A DNA stretch of 26,483 nucleotides. Source: Candidatus Dormiibacterota bacterium. Lineage in GTDB: Bacteria > Chloroflexota > Dormibacteria > Dormibacterales > Dormibacteraceae. Below are positions 1-10,803 of this stretch, piece by piece. Below the pieces are notes generated by a model. That model saw only the letters and a program-made list of their open reading frames with translations, ran no database searches and had not been told where the DNA came from. The stretch spans positions 1 to 26,483 of the forward strand of contig PLYD01000242.1 in assembly GCA_003151665.1 (NCBI GenBank). Direction: 5' to 3'. A program made the translations under genes and the position numbers. How positions within the stretch are numbered: position 1 is the stretch's first letter; the number at the start of each line of letters is the position of its first letter.

Positions 1-244
1 TCTTGCGGTCGAACTTGGTGTGGCGCGGGATCTCACAGTTCAGCGCGAGAGCGGTCTTGAGACACGCCTCGACCGCCGCCTTGTTGATCACGGGCAGCAC
101 GCCAGGCATCCCGGTGCAGATCTCGCAAACGTTGGAGTTCGGCGGATCGCCAAGCTGGCCGACGGCGCACCCGCAAAACATCTTTGTCCGGGTGCGAGGC
201 TGCACGTGGACCTCCATCCCAATGACGACCTCCCAGGCACTCAC
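1..244 (-). CDS. gatB: Asp/Glu-tRNA(Asn/Gln) amidotransferase subunit B, N-terminal part
   Basis: GatB binds the mischarged Glu-tRNA(Gln) or Asp-tRNA(Asn), and its kinase-type active site activates the acyl group before amidation. Only the first 81 codons lie in the window; the gene runs off the left edge. Reading from GTG at 244-242 gives VSAWEVVIGMEVHVQ, then a cysteine cluster (MFCGC and NVCEICTGMPG) and the run PVINKAAVEACLKTALAL, all typical of the GatB N-terminus with its zinc-binding cysteines. The start is fixed by the family match and by a 4-bp GTGA overlap with the gatA stop, which implies translational coupling. It is the last visible gene of the pcrA-ligA-orf-gatCAB operon. The family match is certain; the C-terminal half is unseen. 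Confidence 0.96.
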   Translation of the reverse strand, partial: MSAWEVVIGMEVHVQPRTRTKMFCGCAVGQLGDPPNSNVCEICTGMPGVLPVINKAAVEACLKTALALNCEIPRHTKFDRK

Positions 245-1695
245 AGCGGCGCGACCGCGATTTTCATTTCGCTCGCCACCTCGTACGCCCGCGCTACGCG
301 CAGCGCCACGTCCTCTCGCCACTGCGGCGCCAGCACCTGTAGGCCCACGGGCAGGTCCTCCGACAAACCGCACGGCACGCTGATCCCCGGCAGCCCCGCC
401 AGGTTCCCACCCAGCGTCAACACATCGCACAGGTACATCGCGAGCGGATCCTGCGTCTTCGACCCGATGGGAAACGCGACAGTCGGCGAGGTGGCGCTGA
501 CAATCGCGTCGCACTTCTCGAACGCGCTGTCAAAGTCGCGCTTGATCAGCGTCCGCACCTTCTGCGCCTTCAGGTAGTAAGCGTCGTAGTAGCCGCTCGA
601 CAGCGCGTACGTGCCCAGCATCACGCGCCGCCGCACCTCGGTCCCAAACCCTTTGCGTCGTGTCTGCATGTAGGCGTCGGTGACATTCGCCGCGTCCTGG
701 TCGGACATCCCGTACCTCACCCCATCGAACCGCGCGAGGTTCGACGAGCATTCGGCCGGCGCAATGATGTAGTAGGCGGCCAGCCCGTAATCGGTGTGCG
801 GCAGGGTGACATCCACGATCTCGGCCCCGGCGCGTCGCAGCACATCGATCGCCTTGTCGATCGCGGTCTTCACACCGGGCTCGATGCCCTCCACGTCGTA
901 GTACTCGCGCGGCACACCGAGCTTCATGCCCGCCACGCCCTTGTCGAAATCGCGGCGCACATCGTTGGGGCGGTCCGATGAGGTGGCGTCCAGCGGGTCG
1001 TGGCCCGCCATTGCCTCGAGCACGAGCGCGCAGTCCTCGACCGTCCGCGCCAAAGGGCCGATCTGGTCCAGGCTCGACGCAAACGCGATCAACCCGTAGC
1101 GGCTGACGCGCCCGTACGTGGGCTTCATCCCCACCACGCCGCACAGCGCGGCCGGCTGGCGGATCGAGCCACCTGTATCGGTACCAAGCGAAACAACAGC
1201 CTCGCCTGCGGCGACGGCGGACGCGCTCCCTCCGGAGCTGCCACCCGGCACGCGTTCGAGGTCCCAAGGGTTGTGCGTCGGAAAGTAGCCCGAGTTCTCG
1301 GTCGAGCTGCCCATCGCGAACTCATCGCAGTTCGTGACGCCGACCATCACGGCGCCCGCATCGAACAGCCGCCGCACCGCCGTGCCCGTATAGGGAGCCT
1401 TGAACCCGCGCAGGATCTGCGAACCCGCCGTCGTCTCGACGCCTTCCACGCACAGCACGTCCTTCACCGCCAGTGGGATACCGGCCAGCGGCCCGGCCTC
1501 GCCGGCCTTGAGGGCGCGATCGGCGGCCGCGGCCTGCTCGGATGCCAACTGCGGGGTGGTCCGCAGGAATGCCTTTACGTCGCCATCCACGTTATCGATC
1601 CGCATCAGGTGTTCGGAGAGAAGGTCCTTTGCGGACAGCTCGCGGGCGCGCAGCAGGCGCTGCAGCTCCGTGAGGGTCATGTGCGTCGTGTCCAT
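241..1695 (-). CDS. gatA: Asp/Glu-tRNA(Asn/Gln) amidotransferase subunit A
   Basis: GatA is the glutaminase of the GatCAB complex and supplies ammonia for amidating mischarged tRNA in the cytoplasm. The 484-residue product has normal length. It carries the amidase signature with GGSSGGSASAVAAGE near residues 151-165 and GTDTGGSIRQPA near 171-182. The Ser-cisSer-Lys triad is visible as Lys78 (in GIPLAVKD), Ser153 and Ser177. A stretch near residues 188-210 (MKPTYGRVSRYGLIAFASSL) is also typical. The ATG at 1695 shares one base with the gatC stop (TGATG), and the 3' end overlaps gatB by 4 bp, so the three subunits are probably made in coupled fashion. The organism therefore likely uses the indirect route to Gln-tRNA and/or Asn-tRNA. 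Nothing is unusual in the sequence. Confidence 0.98.
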   Translation of the reverse strand: MDTTHMTLTELQRLLRARELSAKDLLSEHLMRIDNVDGDVKAFLRTTPQLASEQAAAADRALKAGEAGPLAGIPLAVKDVLCVEGVETTAGSQILRGFKAPYTGTAVRRLFDAGAVMVGVTNCDEFAMGSSTENSGYFPTHNPWDLERVPGGSSGGSASAVAAGEAVVSLGTDTGGSIRQPAALCGVVGMKPTYGRVSRYGLIAFASSLDQIGPLARTVEDCALVLEAMAGHDPLDATSSDRPNDVRRDFDKGVAGMKLGVPREYYDVEGIEPGVKTAIDKAIDVLRRAGAEIVDVTLPHTDYGLAAYYIIAPAECSSNLARFDGVRYGMSDQDAANVTDAYMQTRRKGFGTEVRRRVMLGTYALSSGYYDAYYLKAQKVRTLIKRDFDSAFEKCDAIVSATSPTVAFPIGSKTQDPLAMYLCDVLTLGGNLAGLPGISVPCGLSEDLPVGLQVLAPQWREDVALRVARAYEVASEMKIAVAPL

Positions 1696-1988
1696 CAGGC
1701 CTCTTCCTGGATGGAGGGCACGCGGAAGAAACCGTCTTGAGCGGCCGGCGCGTTGGCCAGGACCTGGGCCTGCGTGAGGCCGGGACGCGGTTCGTCTTCG
1801 CGCAGCTGATTGACGATCTCCACCACCTGCGCAGTGGGCGGAATGTCATCGGTGTCGACCTGCTGCAAGCGGTCGATGTGAGCGAGGATGCCGCTCAGCT
1901 GCTCGGCGTAGAACTCCTCATCGCCCGGCTCGAGCCCGAGCCGCGCAAGCATGGCGACATGGCGCACCTGTTCGCGAGTTAGTGACAC
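1695..1988 (-). CDS. gatC: Asp/Glu-tRNA(Asn/Gln) amidotransferase subunit C
   Basis: GatC is the small subunit that wraps around GatA and GatB and stabilises the complex. The 97-residue product begins MSLTREQVRHVAMLARLGL and contains the family features ILAHIDRLQQVDTDDIPPTA and a C-terminal DGFFRVPSI. Length is normal. The start is GTG at 1988-1986. No Shine-Dalgarno sequence precedes it; instead TAAGCT lies 6 bases upstream, a leaderless-type arrangement. It follows the small membrane-protein gene by 9 bases, so gatCAB may be transcribed both from the pcrA operon promoter and from its own promoter. Confidence 0.96.
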   Translation of the reverse strand: MSLTREQVRHVAMLARLGLEPGDEEFYAEQLSGILAHIDRLQQVDTDDIPPTAQVVEIVNQLREDEPRPGLTQAQVLANAPAAQDGFFRVPSIQEEA

Positions 1989-1997
1989 CGAAGTAGC

Positions 1998-6561
<4,564 letters not shown>

Positions 6562-6569
6562 CAGGATCG

Positions 6570-6575
6570 AGTTTA
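6570..6575 (-). promoter_or_regulatory. Candidate -10 box for pcrA operon
   Basis: TAAACT on the minus strand ends 8 bases before the pcrA ATG (spacer CGATCCTG). There is no Shine-Dalgarno sequence in this spacing, so the transcript may be leaderless or nearly so. No -35 match is evident about 17 bases further upstream. The 121-bp gap to the divergent cyclase gene would house promoters for both. Confidence 0.4.
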
Positions 6576-6682
6576 CCGGCGGCTGGCGGGCGACCCTCCG
6601 CCCGCGACTCGACCCACCCGACCACTTAATTCGTTCTAGAGCGCAGGAACCTCCAGGACGCCTCGTTACACAGCCCGTGGCC

Positions 6683-7876
6683 ATGCGTCAAGAGGCAGAT
6701 CTCGGCATGCGCGATCGGATCTTCTACGAGCTCGCCCGAGACCTCAGCTCCTCTCTCGAGGTCGACGTCGTACTCCAGAGGGTCATGGATCGTGTGATCT
6801 CCCTGATGAAGGCCTCTCGCGGCTTCATCGTCCTCGTCGACGCCACCGGCATCATGTCGGTCCAGATGTCCGGCGGCGACGCCGACCCCGAGAAGTCCAA
6901 GGAGTTCCTGGGCTCCCGCACCGTCATCGAGCACGTCGTGCGGACCGGTAACGCCGTGGTCTCCACCGACGCCTCCCTGGACGACAGGTTCAAGGGCCAG
7001 CAGTCGGTCATCCTCCAGAACCTGCGCTCGATCATCGCGGTGCCCCTGGTGACCAAGGGCAGCGTCATCGGCGCCGTTTACGTCGACAACCCCTTCCGCG
7101 CCTCCGTCTTCGCGGAGAAGGACAAAGAGTTCCTGCAGGCCATCGCCGACCTCGCGGCCATCGCAATCGACAACGCGCGCCAGTACGAGCGCTCGGAGCT
7201 CCTGCGCCAACTGTTCGAGCTGTATGTCAACAAGCAGGTCACCGATTACGTCCTCGCCCGCTCCGACCGCGAGACGAAGTTCCTGCCGGGCGAGCGCAGG
7301 CAGGTGACGATGTTGAACTCCGACATCGCCGGCTTCTCAGCCCTGTCGCAGTCGATGGAGGCCGAGGAGCTCGTGCGCTTCTTGAACGACTACTTCACGC
7401 GGATGATCGACGCCGTCCTCGAGAACGGCGGCAACATCGACAAGTTTCAGGGCGACGGCATGCTCGTCGCCTTCGGGGCGCCGAACCCGCAGGTCGACCA
7501 CGCGCAGCGTGCCCTGGCGGCGGCGCGGGCGATGCTCAAGGAGATCGACATCCTCAACCAGGAGCTCACGGACCTGGGCAAGCCACAGATTGCCGTGGGG
7601 ATCGGGCTCGATACTGGTGAGGTCGTTGCAGGCCACGTTGGGTCCGAAAAGCGCCTCGAGTTCACCGTGATCGGGGTGGCCGTCAACAACAGCTATTACC
7701 TATCCAAGGTGCGGCCGGCCAGGGTGCTCATGTCCGAGACGACGCGCAACATGCTGGCGTCCGACCTCGAGGTGATCGATTTCGAGCCGCTGATCCTCAA
7801 GGGCATGACCGAGAAGCAGCCGATCTACCAGCTCCAGATAACTGCCGTCATCGAGGACTCCGACTCGGGCGTCTGA
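6683..7876 (+). CDS. GAF domain plus class III adenylate/guanylate cyclase-like protein
   Basis: A 397-residue soluble protein: an N-terminal GAF sensor domain (about 15-170) and a C-terminal class III nucleotide cyclase domain (about 200-390). Such proteins make cyclic nucleotides in response to a ligand or redox state. Both metal-binding aspartates are present (Asp214 in LNSDIAGFSALS; Asp258 in DKFQGDGMLVAFGAPN), as is the base-selecting lysine (Lys254). However, the segment that normally reads GDxVNxxxR reads GVAVNNSYY here: the base-contacting Asp is Val332 and the phosphate-binding Arg is Tyr339, while Asn335 is kept. Activity may therefore be weak, absent or of changed specificity. The start is uncertain: ATG 6683 (chosen), GTG 6677 or ATG 6707. 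It is transcribed away from pcrA and ends 27 bp before the convergent lysozyme-fold gene. Confidence 0.88.
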   Translation: MRQEADLGMRDRIFYELARDLSSSLEVDVVLQRVMDRVISLMKASRGFIVLVDATGIMSVQMSGGDADPEKSKEFLGSRTVIEHVVRTGNAVVSTDASLDDRFKGQQSVILQNLRSIIAVPLVTKGSVIGAVYVDNPFRASVFAEKDKEFLQAIADLAAIAIDNARQYERSELLRQLFELYVNKQVTDYVLARSDRETKFLPGERRQVTMLNSDIAGFSALSQSMEAEELVRFLNDYFTRMIDAVLENGGNIDKFQGDGMLVAFGAPNPQVDHAQRALAAARAMLKEIDILNQELTDLGKPQIAVGIGLDTGEVVAGHVGSEKRLEFTVIGVAVNNSYYLSKVRPARVLMSETTRNMLASDLEVIDFEPLILKGMTEKQPIYQLQITAVIEDSDSGV

Positions 7877-7903
7877 CCCGCGGCGCCGCCCCCAGTCAGT
7901 CGT

Positions 7904-8488
7904 TCAGCCCTGGCAGCTCCAGCGCCCTGGGCCATACGTCTTGTACAGCCAGGCAGCAGCCTGGGCATTGGCGACCGGGTCGAAGCGCGACTTGCTCGCC
8001 CATGGAGTGCCCGACCACGTGCCCGCCATGAACTGGAAGAGGCCGGTGGCGCCGCTGTCGGTGTTCACCGAGTTCGGGTGATAGCGGGATTCGCAGTAGG
8101 CAACGTTGATCGCCCACTGGACGGCCCGCGCCCCAAGGGGGCTGAAGGCGTCATTGATGATCTTGGCGAGGTAGGGCGGCGGCGGCGCGTGGTTGGATTG
8201 GGCCGCGTAGCGGGCCGCCTCGGCCCTGGCCGCTGCCAGCACGTTCTGCTGCACCTGGTACTTGGCCATGCCCTGCTGGAGCTCTCGAGTCCAGGTCTGG
8301 ACCTGGGCCTCGGCCGCGATTAGAGCGCGCTGGTCGCGCGCCTGGCTGACCACGGACTGGCGGTCGTAGGCGTTGAGCTGGGTGACGGCCACTGCGGAGG
8401 CGGGAGACGCGGGCGTGTCGACGCGCGGCAGGATCACGGCGGCCAGAACCACGGTCCATACAAGGACCGCGCGAAACAGTGGAAACAA
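7904..8488 (-). CDS. Secreted lysozyme-like/transglycosylase SLT-domain protein
   Basis: A predicted exported cell-wall lytic enzyme of 194 residues. The N-terminus is a signal peptide (hydrophobic residues about 7-22, then small residues near 28-34). Residues 40-98 form an Ala/Gln-rich helical, probably coiled-coil stretch. Residues 104-194 are a lysozyme-fold domain: WAINVAYCESRYHPNSVN holds the likely catalytic Glu133, followed by GATGLFQFMAGTW and a terminal WSCQG; Cys132 and the C-terminal Cys may pair. This compact domain resembles the SLT/resuscitation-factor-like domains of high-GC bacteria. The start is uncertain: TTG 8488 is the farthest start after an in-frame stop, and a GTG 36 bases downstream would give a shorter signal peptide. 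The family is sure, the exact bond cleaved is not. Confidence 0.85.
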   Translation of the reverse strand: MFPLFRAVLVWTVVLAAVILPRVDTPASPASAVAVTQLNAYDRQSVVSQARDQRALIAAEAQVQTWTRELQQGMAKYQVQQNVLAAARAEAARYAAQSNHAPPPPYLAKIINDAFSPLGARAVQWAINVAYCESRYHPNSVNTDSGATGLFQFMAGTWSGTPWASKSRFDPVANAQAAAWLYKTYGPGRWSCQG

Positions 8489-8497
8489 CCCCTTGCG

Positions 8498-8526
8498 TAC
8501 CCCTACCTTGAAGTCGCCCTACCCCT
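8498..8526 (-). repeat. Direct repeat AGGGGTA x2 upstream of the SLT-domain gene
   Basis: On the minus strand the heptamer AGGGGTA occurs at 8526-8520 and again at 8504-8498, 22 bases apart, about two helical turns, and just upstream of the TTG start at 8488. The spacing would put both copies on one face of the DNA, as for a dimeric regulator. Alternatively, the second copy is part of a purine-rich ribosome-binding region. The rest of 8489-8700 holds two inverted repeats and the promoter of the divergent dehydrogenase. Confidence 0.3.
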
Positions 8527-8628
8527 GGGGCGCTGTTCAGGCCTGAGCTCGAAGCGGGGACGCAGTGCGGGACCGCTCAGGAACCGAAGAATCGACACCT
8601 TAACAGACGTGCGGCCACTTTGTGTAGC

Positions 8629-8645
8629 CGTTAAAGGGCATAACG
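8629..8645. repeat. Inverted repeat CGTTA-N7-TAACG
   Basis: A perfect 5-bp inverted repeat, CGTTA AAGGGCA TAACG, lies in the divergent promoter region between the SLT-domain gene and the 2-hydroxyacid dehydrogenase. It is AT-richer than its surroundings and could be an operator. It is short enough to arise by chance. Confidence 0.25.
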
Positions 8646-8670
8646 ATGGGTTAGGCCCGGTCTTGCAAAA

Positions 8671-8689
8671 CGCTGCCGTGGAGGCAGCG
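8671..8689. promoter_or_regulatory. Inverted repeat CGCTGCC-N5-GGCAGCG, possible operator
   Basis: A perfect 7-bp inverted repeat with a 5-base spacer (GTGGA). Its last base is the first base of the candidate -10 box of the dehydrogenase gene. A repressor bound here would cover the promoter. It is 12 bases upstream of the GTG and lacks a U-run, so it is not a terminator. Confidence 0.4.
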
Positions 8690-8694
8690 ACAAT
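8689..8694 (+). promoter_or_regulatory. Candidate -10 box for the 2-hydroxyacid dehydrogenase
   Basis: GACAAT is followed by 6 bases (TGGCTG) and the GTG start at 8701. There is no Shine-Dalgarno sequence, so a leaderless mRNA is likely. A TTGCAA lies upstream at 8663-8668, but the 20-base spacer is too long for a good -35. Confidence 0.4.
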
Positions 8695-8700
8695 TGGCTG

Positions 8701-9633
8701 GTGAAGGTTGTTCTGCCCGAGCGCTTGAGGCCCGTCCTCTCGCGCCTACCCTCCGACCCTGAGATCGCCTGGTACAGCGACACCGACACCTGTATTGCCG
8801 CCATGCCGGACGCCCAGGTGGTGTGGGTGCACTTCGGGCTGACCGACATTGACCGCGTATTCAGGGCCGGCACCGACCTCAAGTGGGTGACGAGCGCCGC
8901 CACGGGCGTAGATGGCTGGCCGCTGGACATTCTTCGAGAGCGCCACGTGGTGCTGACCAATGGCTCCGGCGTCGGCGCTATCCCGATCTCCGAGTACGTG
9001 GTGATGGGCTTGCTGGCGGGACTGAAGGGCCTGCCCGAGCTGGTGCGTGCGCAAGATCGGCGGGAGTGGCTCAAGGCACCTCCTTCCATGGCCGAGCTGC
9101 ACGGCAAGCGGGCCCTCGTATATGGATATGGCGGCATCGGCCGTGCGATCGCCGATCGGCTGCGGCCCTTCGGGGTGTCGGTCACTGGCGTGCGGCGCAA
9201 TCCGGGCGGTGAGGCGGGCGTCATCGCGGCCGAGGATTGGGAGACGCGCCTGCCCGAGACCGACCTTCTAATTCTGTCCGTGCCGTTGACCGGCGCCACC
9301 AGCGCGCTGGTCGGCAAGGACCAGCTCGCGGCGCTGCCAAAGGGGGCGTGGGTTGCCAACATCGCGCGAGGCGGATTGATCGATCAGGGGGCCCTGATCG
9401 CCGCGCTGAAGTCGAGCCACCTCGGCGGCGCCTATCTCGACGTGACCGACCCCGAGCCGCTGCCATCCGACTCTGAGCTGTGGTCGCTGCCCAACGCAAT
9501 CATCACGCCGCACTCCTCGTGGGCGACGAAGCACCTGATGGAGCGGGCGGCGGAAATCTTCGTCGACAACTTCAACCGATATCTGCGTGGCGAGCCGTTG
9601 CGGAACGTAGTCGACATCGACGCTGGGTATTAA
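8701..9633 (+). CDS. D-isomer-specific 2-hydroxyacid dehydrogenase
   Basis: A 310-residue NAD(P)-dependent enzyme that interconverts a 2-keto acid and a D-2-hydroxy acid; the substrate cannot be told from sequence. The Rossmann motif GYGGIG is at 142-147. The catalytic set is Arg223 (NIARGGLIDQGAL), Glu252 (DVTDPEPLP) and His271 (ITPHSSW). The N-terminal substrate domain is short, and the protein is at the small end for the family, like glyoxylate/hydroxypyruvate reductase-type members. GTG 8701 is chosen because the protein begins MKVVLPERL directly and a -10-like box sits 6 bases upstream. Its TAA interlocks by 4 bp with the stop of the convergent ATPase/cyclase remnant. Confidence 0.93.
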   Translation: MKVVLPERLRPVLSRLPSDPEIAWYSDTDTCIAAMPDAQVVWVHFGLTDIDRVFRAGTDLKWVTSAATGVDGWPLDILRERHVVLTNGSGVGAIPISEYVVMGLLAGLKGLPELVRAQDRREWLKAPPSMAELHGKRALVYGYGGIGRAIADRLRPFGVSVTGVRRNPGGEAGVIAAEDWETRLPETDLLILSVPLTGATSALVGKDQLAALPKGAWVANIARGGLIDQGALIAALKSSHLGGAYLDVTDPEPLPSDSELWSLPNAIITPHSSWATKHLMERAAEIFVDNFNRYLRGEPLRNVVDIDAGY

Positions 9634-10034
9634 TTGATAGGTACGCCGCTCCTCACGCGATAGGCCACAACCGGAGCTGCGAAGCCTTTCAGATCCAGCT
9701 CCAGTCGCTCCGGCTCCAACTGGCGCTCCTTCAACCATTCGCTGACCCTTCGCAGGGCTTCCTCGCTCATCGTCACCTCGCCCGCGGGCGACTGCGCCTG
9801 CAGCCGCGCCGCTAGGTTGGTCACCTCGCCCAGCACGCTCACGTTGGCGGAATCCGCCAGCCTGCCCACCACCGGGAGGTCGGCGACCAGCCTGGTCTTG
9901 CCCATGCCCGCCTCTCCGCCGACAATCACCACGCCTCCGTCGCCTCGGAGAGTCGCCAGCAAGGCGTCCTCGAGCAGCGAGATCTCGGATTCGCGGCCGA
10001 CCAGGACTTCGCAGAGGACTTGGGCGAGGGCCAT
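9630..10034 (-). CDS. Chimeric remnant: AAA ATPase N-terminus joined to cyclase C-terminus
   Basis: A 134-residue open frame made of two unrelated pieces. Residues 11-52 match the beginning of the AAA ATPase domain found in large LuxR- and cyclase-type regulators, with the Walker A motif GGEAGMGKT (39-47), but everything after the first helix is missing. From about residue 58 it becomes the tail of a class III nucleotide cyclase: SVLGEVTNLAARLQ (66-79), PAGEVTMSEEALRRV, then ELDLKGFAAPVVAYRV (112-127). Proteins of this type normally carry cyclase first and ATPase second, so the order is reversed and both domains are incomplete. It looks like the scar of a deletion between tandem copies. The ATG is one base after the plsC stop, so it may still be translated. 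Catalytic function is unlikely. Confidence 0.75.
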   Translation of the reverse strand: MALAQVLCEVLVGRESEISLLEDALLATLRGDGGVVIVGGEAGMGKTRLVADLPVVGRLADSANVSVLGEVTNLAARLQAQSPAGEVTMSEEALRRVSEWLKERQLEPERLELDLKGFAAPVVAYRVRSGVPIN

Positions 10035-10035
10035 G

Positions 10036-10728
10036 TCAGAAAAGGTTAGTGAGCTTCTTGCGAAACCACTTGCGGCCGCGTTGGTCGCGGTATGCCGGCA
10101 TGAGCGCTTTCATCGTCTCGTAGGCAGCGGGCGTCAGCGATTCAGCGTCGTGGCCCGCCGGCTGCAGCGGTTTGCCGACGACCACCCGAATGCGCTTTCC
10201 GAACCAGAGATCCTTGGTCCCAGACAGCGCCACCGGCACCACCGGCACCTTCGCCTTGGTCGCGAAATGAGCGAAGCCTTTCTTGAAAGGCATGAGCTCA
10301 CCCTCGGTGGGACCGTAGTTGCCTTCGGGAAAGATCACCACCGCGCCTCCGACCTCGAGGCACCTGTCGACATGGCGAAAAAGCGCGGGGTCGCCATGCC
10401 GCCCCGGCACCACAGGGACAAAGCCACCGGTGGAGCGGACGAGGAACCACTGCACCCTGCGGGTGACGAGGATCGTCGGGTTGGCCAGGAAGTGAAGCCT
10501 GGGTTCGATGGGCAGGAGCATGAGAAGCGCGAACTCGTCGAGCCAGTTGAGATGGTTGGCGATAATTACGTAGGTGCCCGTCCGCGGCACGTTGCCCAGG
10601 CCATCGACGTCGAAGCGGAAGAAGAAATGAAGTAGCGGAATGGCGACGAGCCTGACGATCCGATAAGGAAGGTTCGCCTTACGGCTGACCGGGAGCAGGT
10701 CGGCGGGCGGTACAGCCGCCTGAGTCAT
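10036..10728 (-). CDS. 1-acyl-sn-glycerol-3-phosphate acyltransferase (PlsC-like)
   Basis: A 230-residue membrane-associated acyltransferase that should transfer a fatty acyl group to a lysophospholipid or related acceptor. The HX4D motif is ANHLNWLDE (His59, Asp64), followed by FPEGNYGPTEG (133-143) and a later PVVPVALSGTKDLW. Residues 22-38 (YRIVRLVAIPLLHFFFRF) are a hydrophobic anchor. The C-terminus is basic (GRKWFRKKL). The start is ATG 10728; a TTG at 10758 in the same frame adds 10 residues and a TAACTT box precedes it, so the longer form is possible. It is followed with a one-base gap by the chimeric remnant. The substrate is not predictable; PlsC, not PlsB, by length and motifs. Confidence 0.9.
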   Translation of the reverse strand: MTQAAVPPADLLPVSRKANLPYRIVRLVAIPLLHFFFRFDVDGLGNVPRTGTYVIIANHLNWLDEFALLMLLPIEPRLHFLANPTILVTRRVQWFLVRSTGGFVPVVPGRHGDPALFRHVDRCLEVGGAVVIFPEGNYGPTEGELMPFKKGFAHFATKAKVPVVPVALSGTKDLWFGKRIRVVVGKPLQPAGHDAESLTPAAYETMKALMPAYRDQRGRKWFRKKLTNLF

Positions 10729-10803
10729 ATCGATCAGTTTCGCGGTCGTGAGGTCCAACGCATCCGGCCGAAAGTTATCTCATTGCGGCTGGGTCGCTCT
10801 TGG

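Noticed and set aside
7877..7903. GCGGCGCCGC palindrome between convergent genes as a terminator
   Set aside because: It is a 10-bp self-complementary run without a loop or U-run, and GC-rich self-complementary runs are expected in this base composition.
8489..8700. Possible c-di-AMP (ydaO-type) riboswitch upstream of the cell-wall lytic gene
   Set aside because: Such leaders often precede this gene type, but I could not find the conserved GGGGUGAA and CCGAACCCGUCAGCUAACC-like elements on the minus strand.
10729..10758. TTG 10758 as the plsC start
   Set aside because: The added 10 residues are not part of the conserved fold and no Shine-Dalgarno precedes it. ATG 10728 is kept, but the TAACTT box upstream means the longer form is not excluded.
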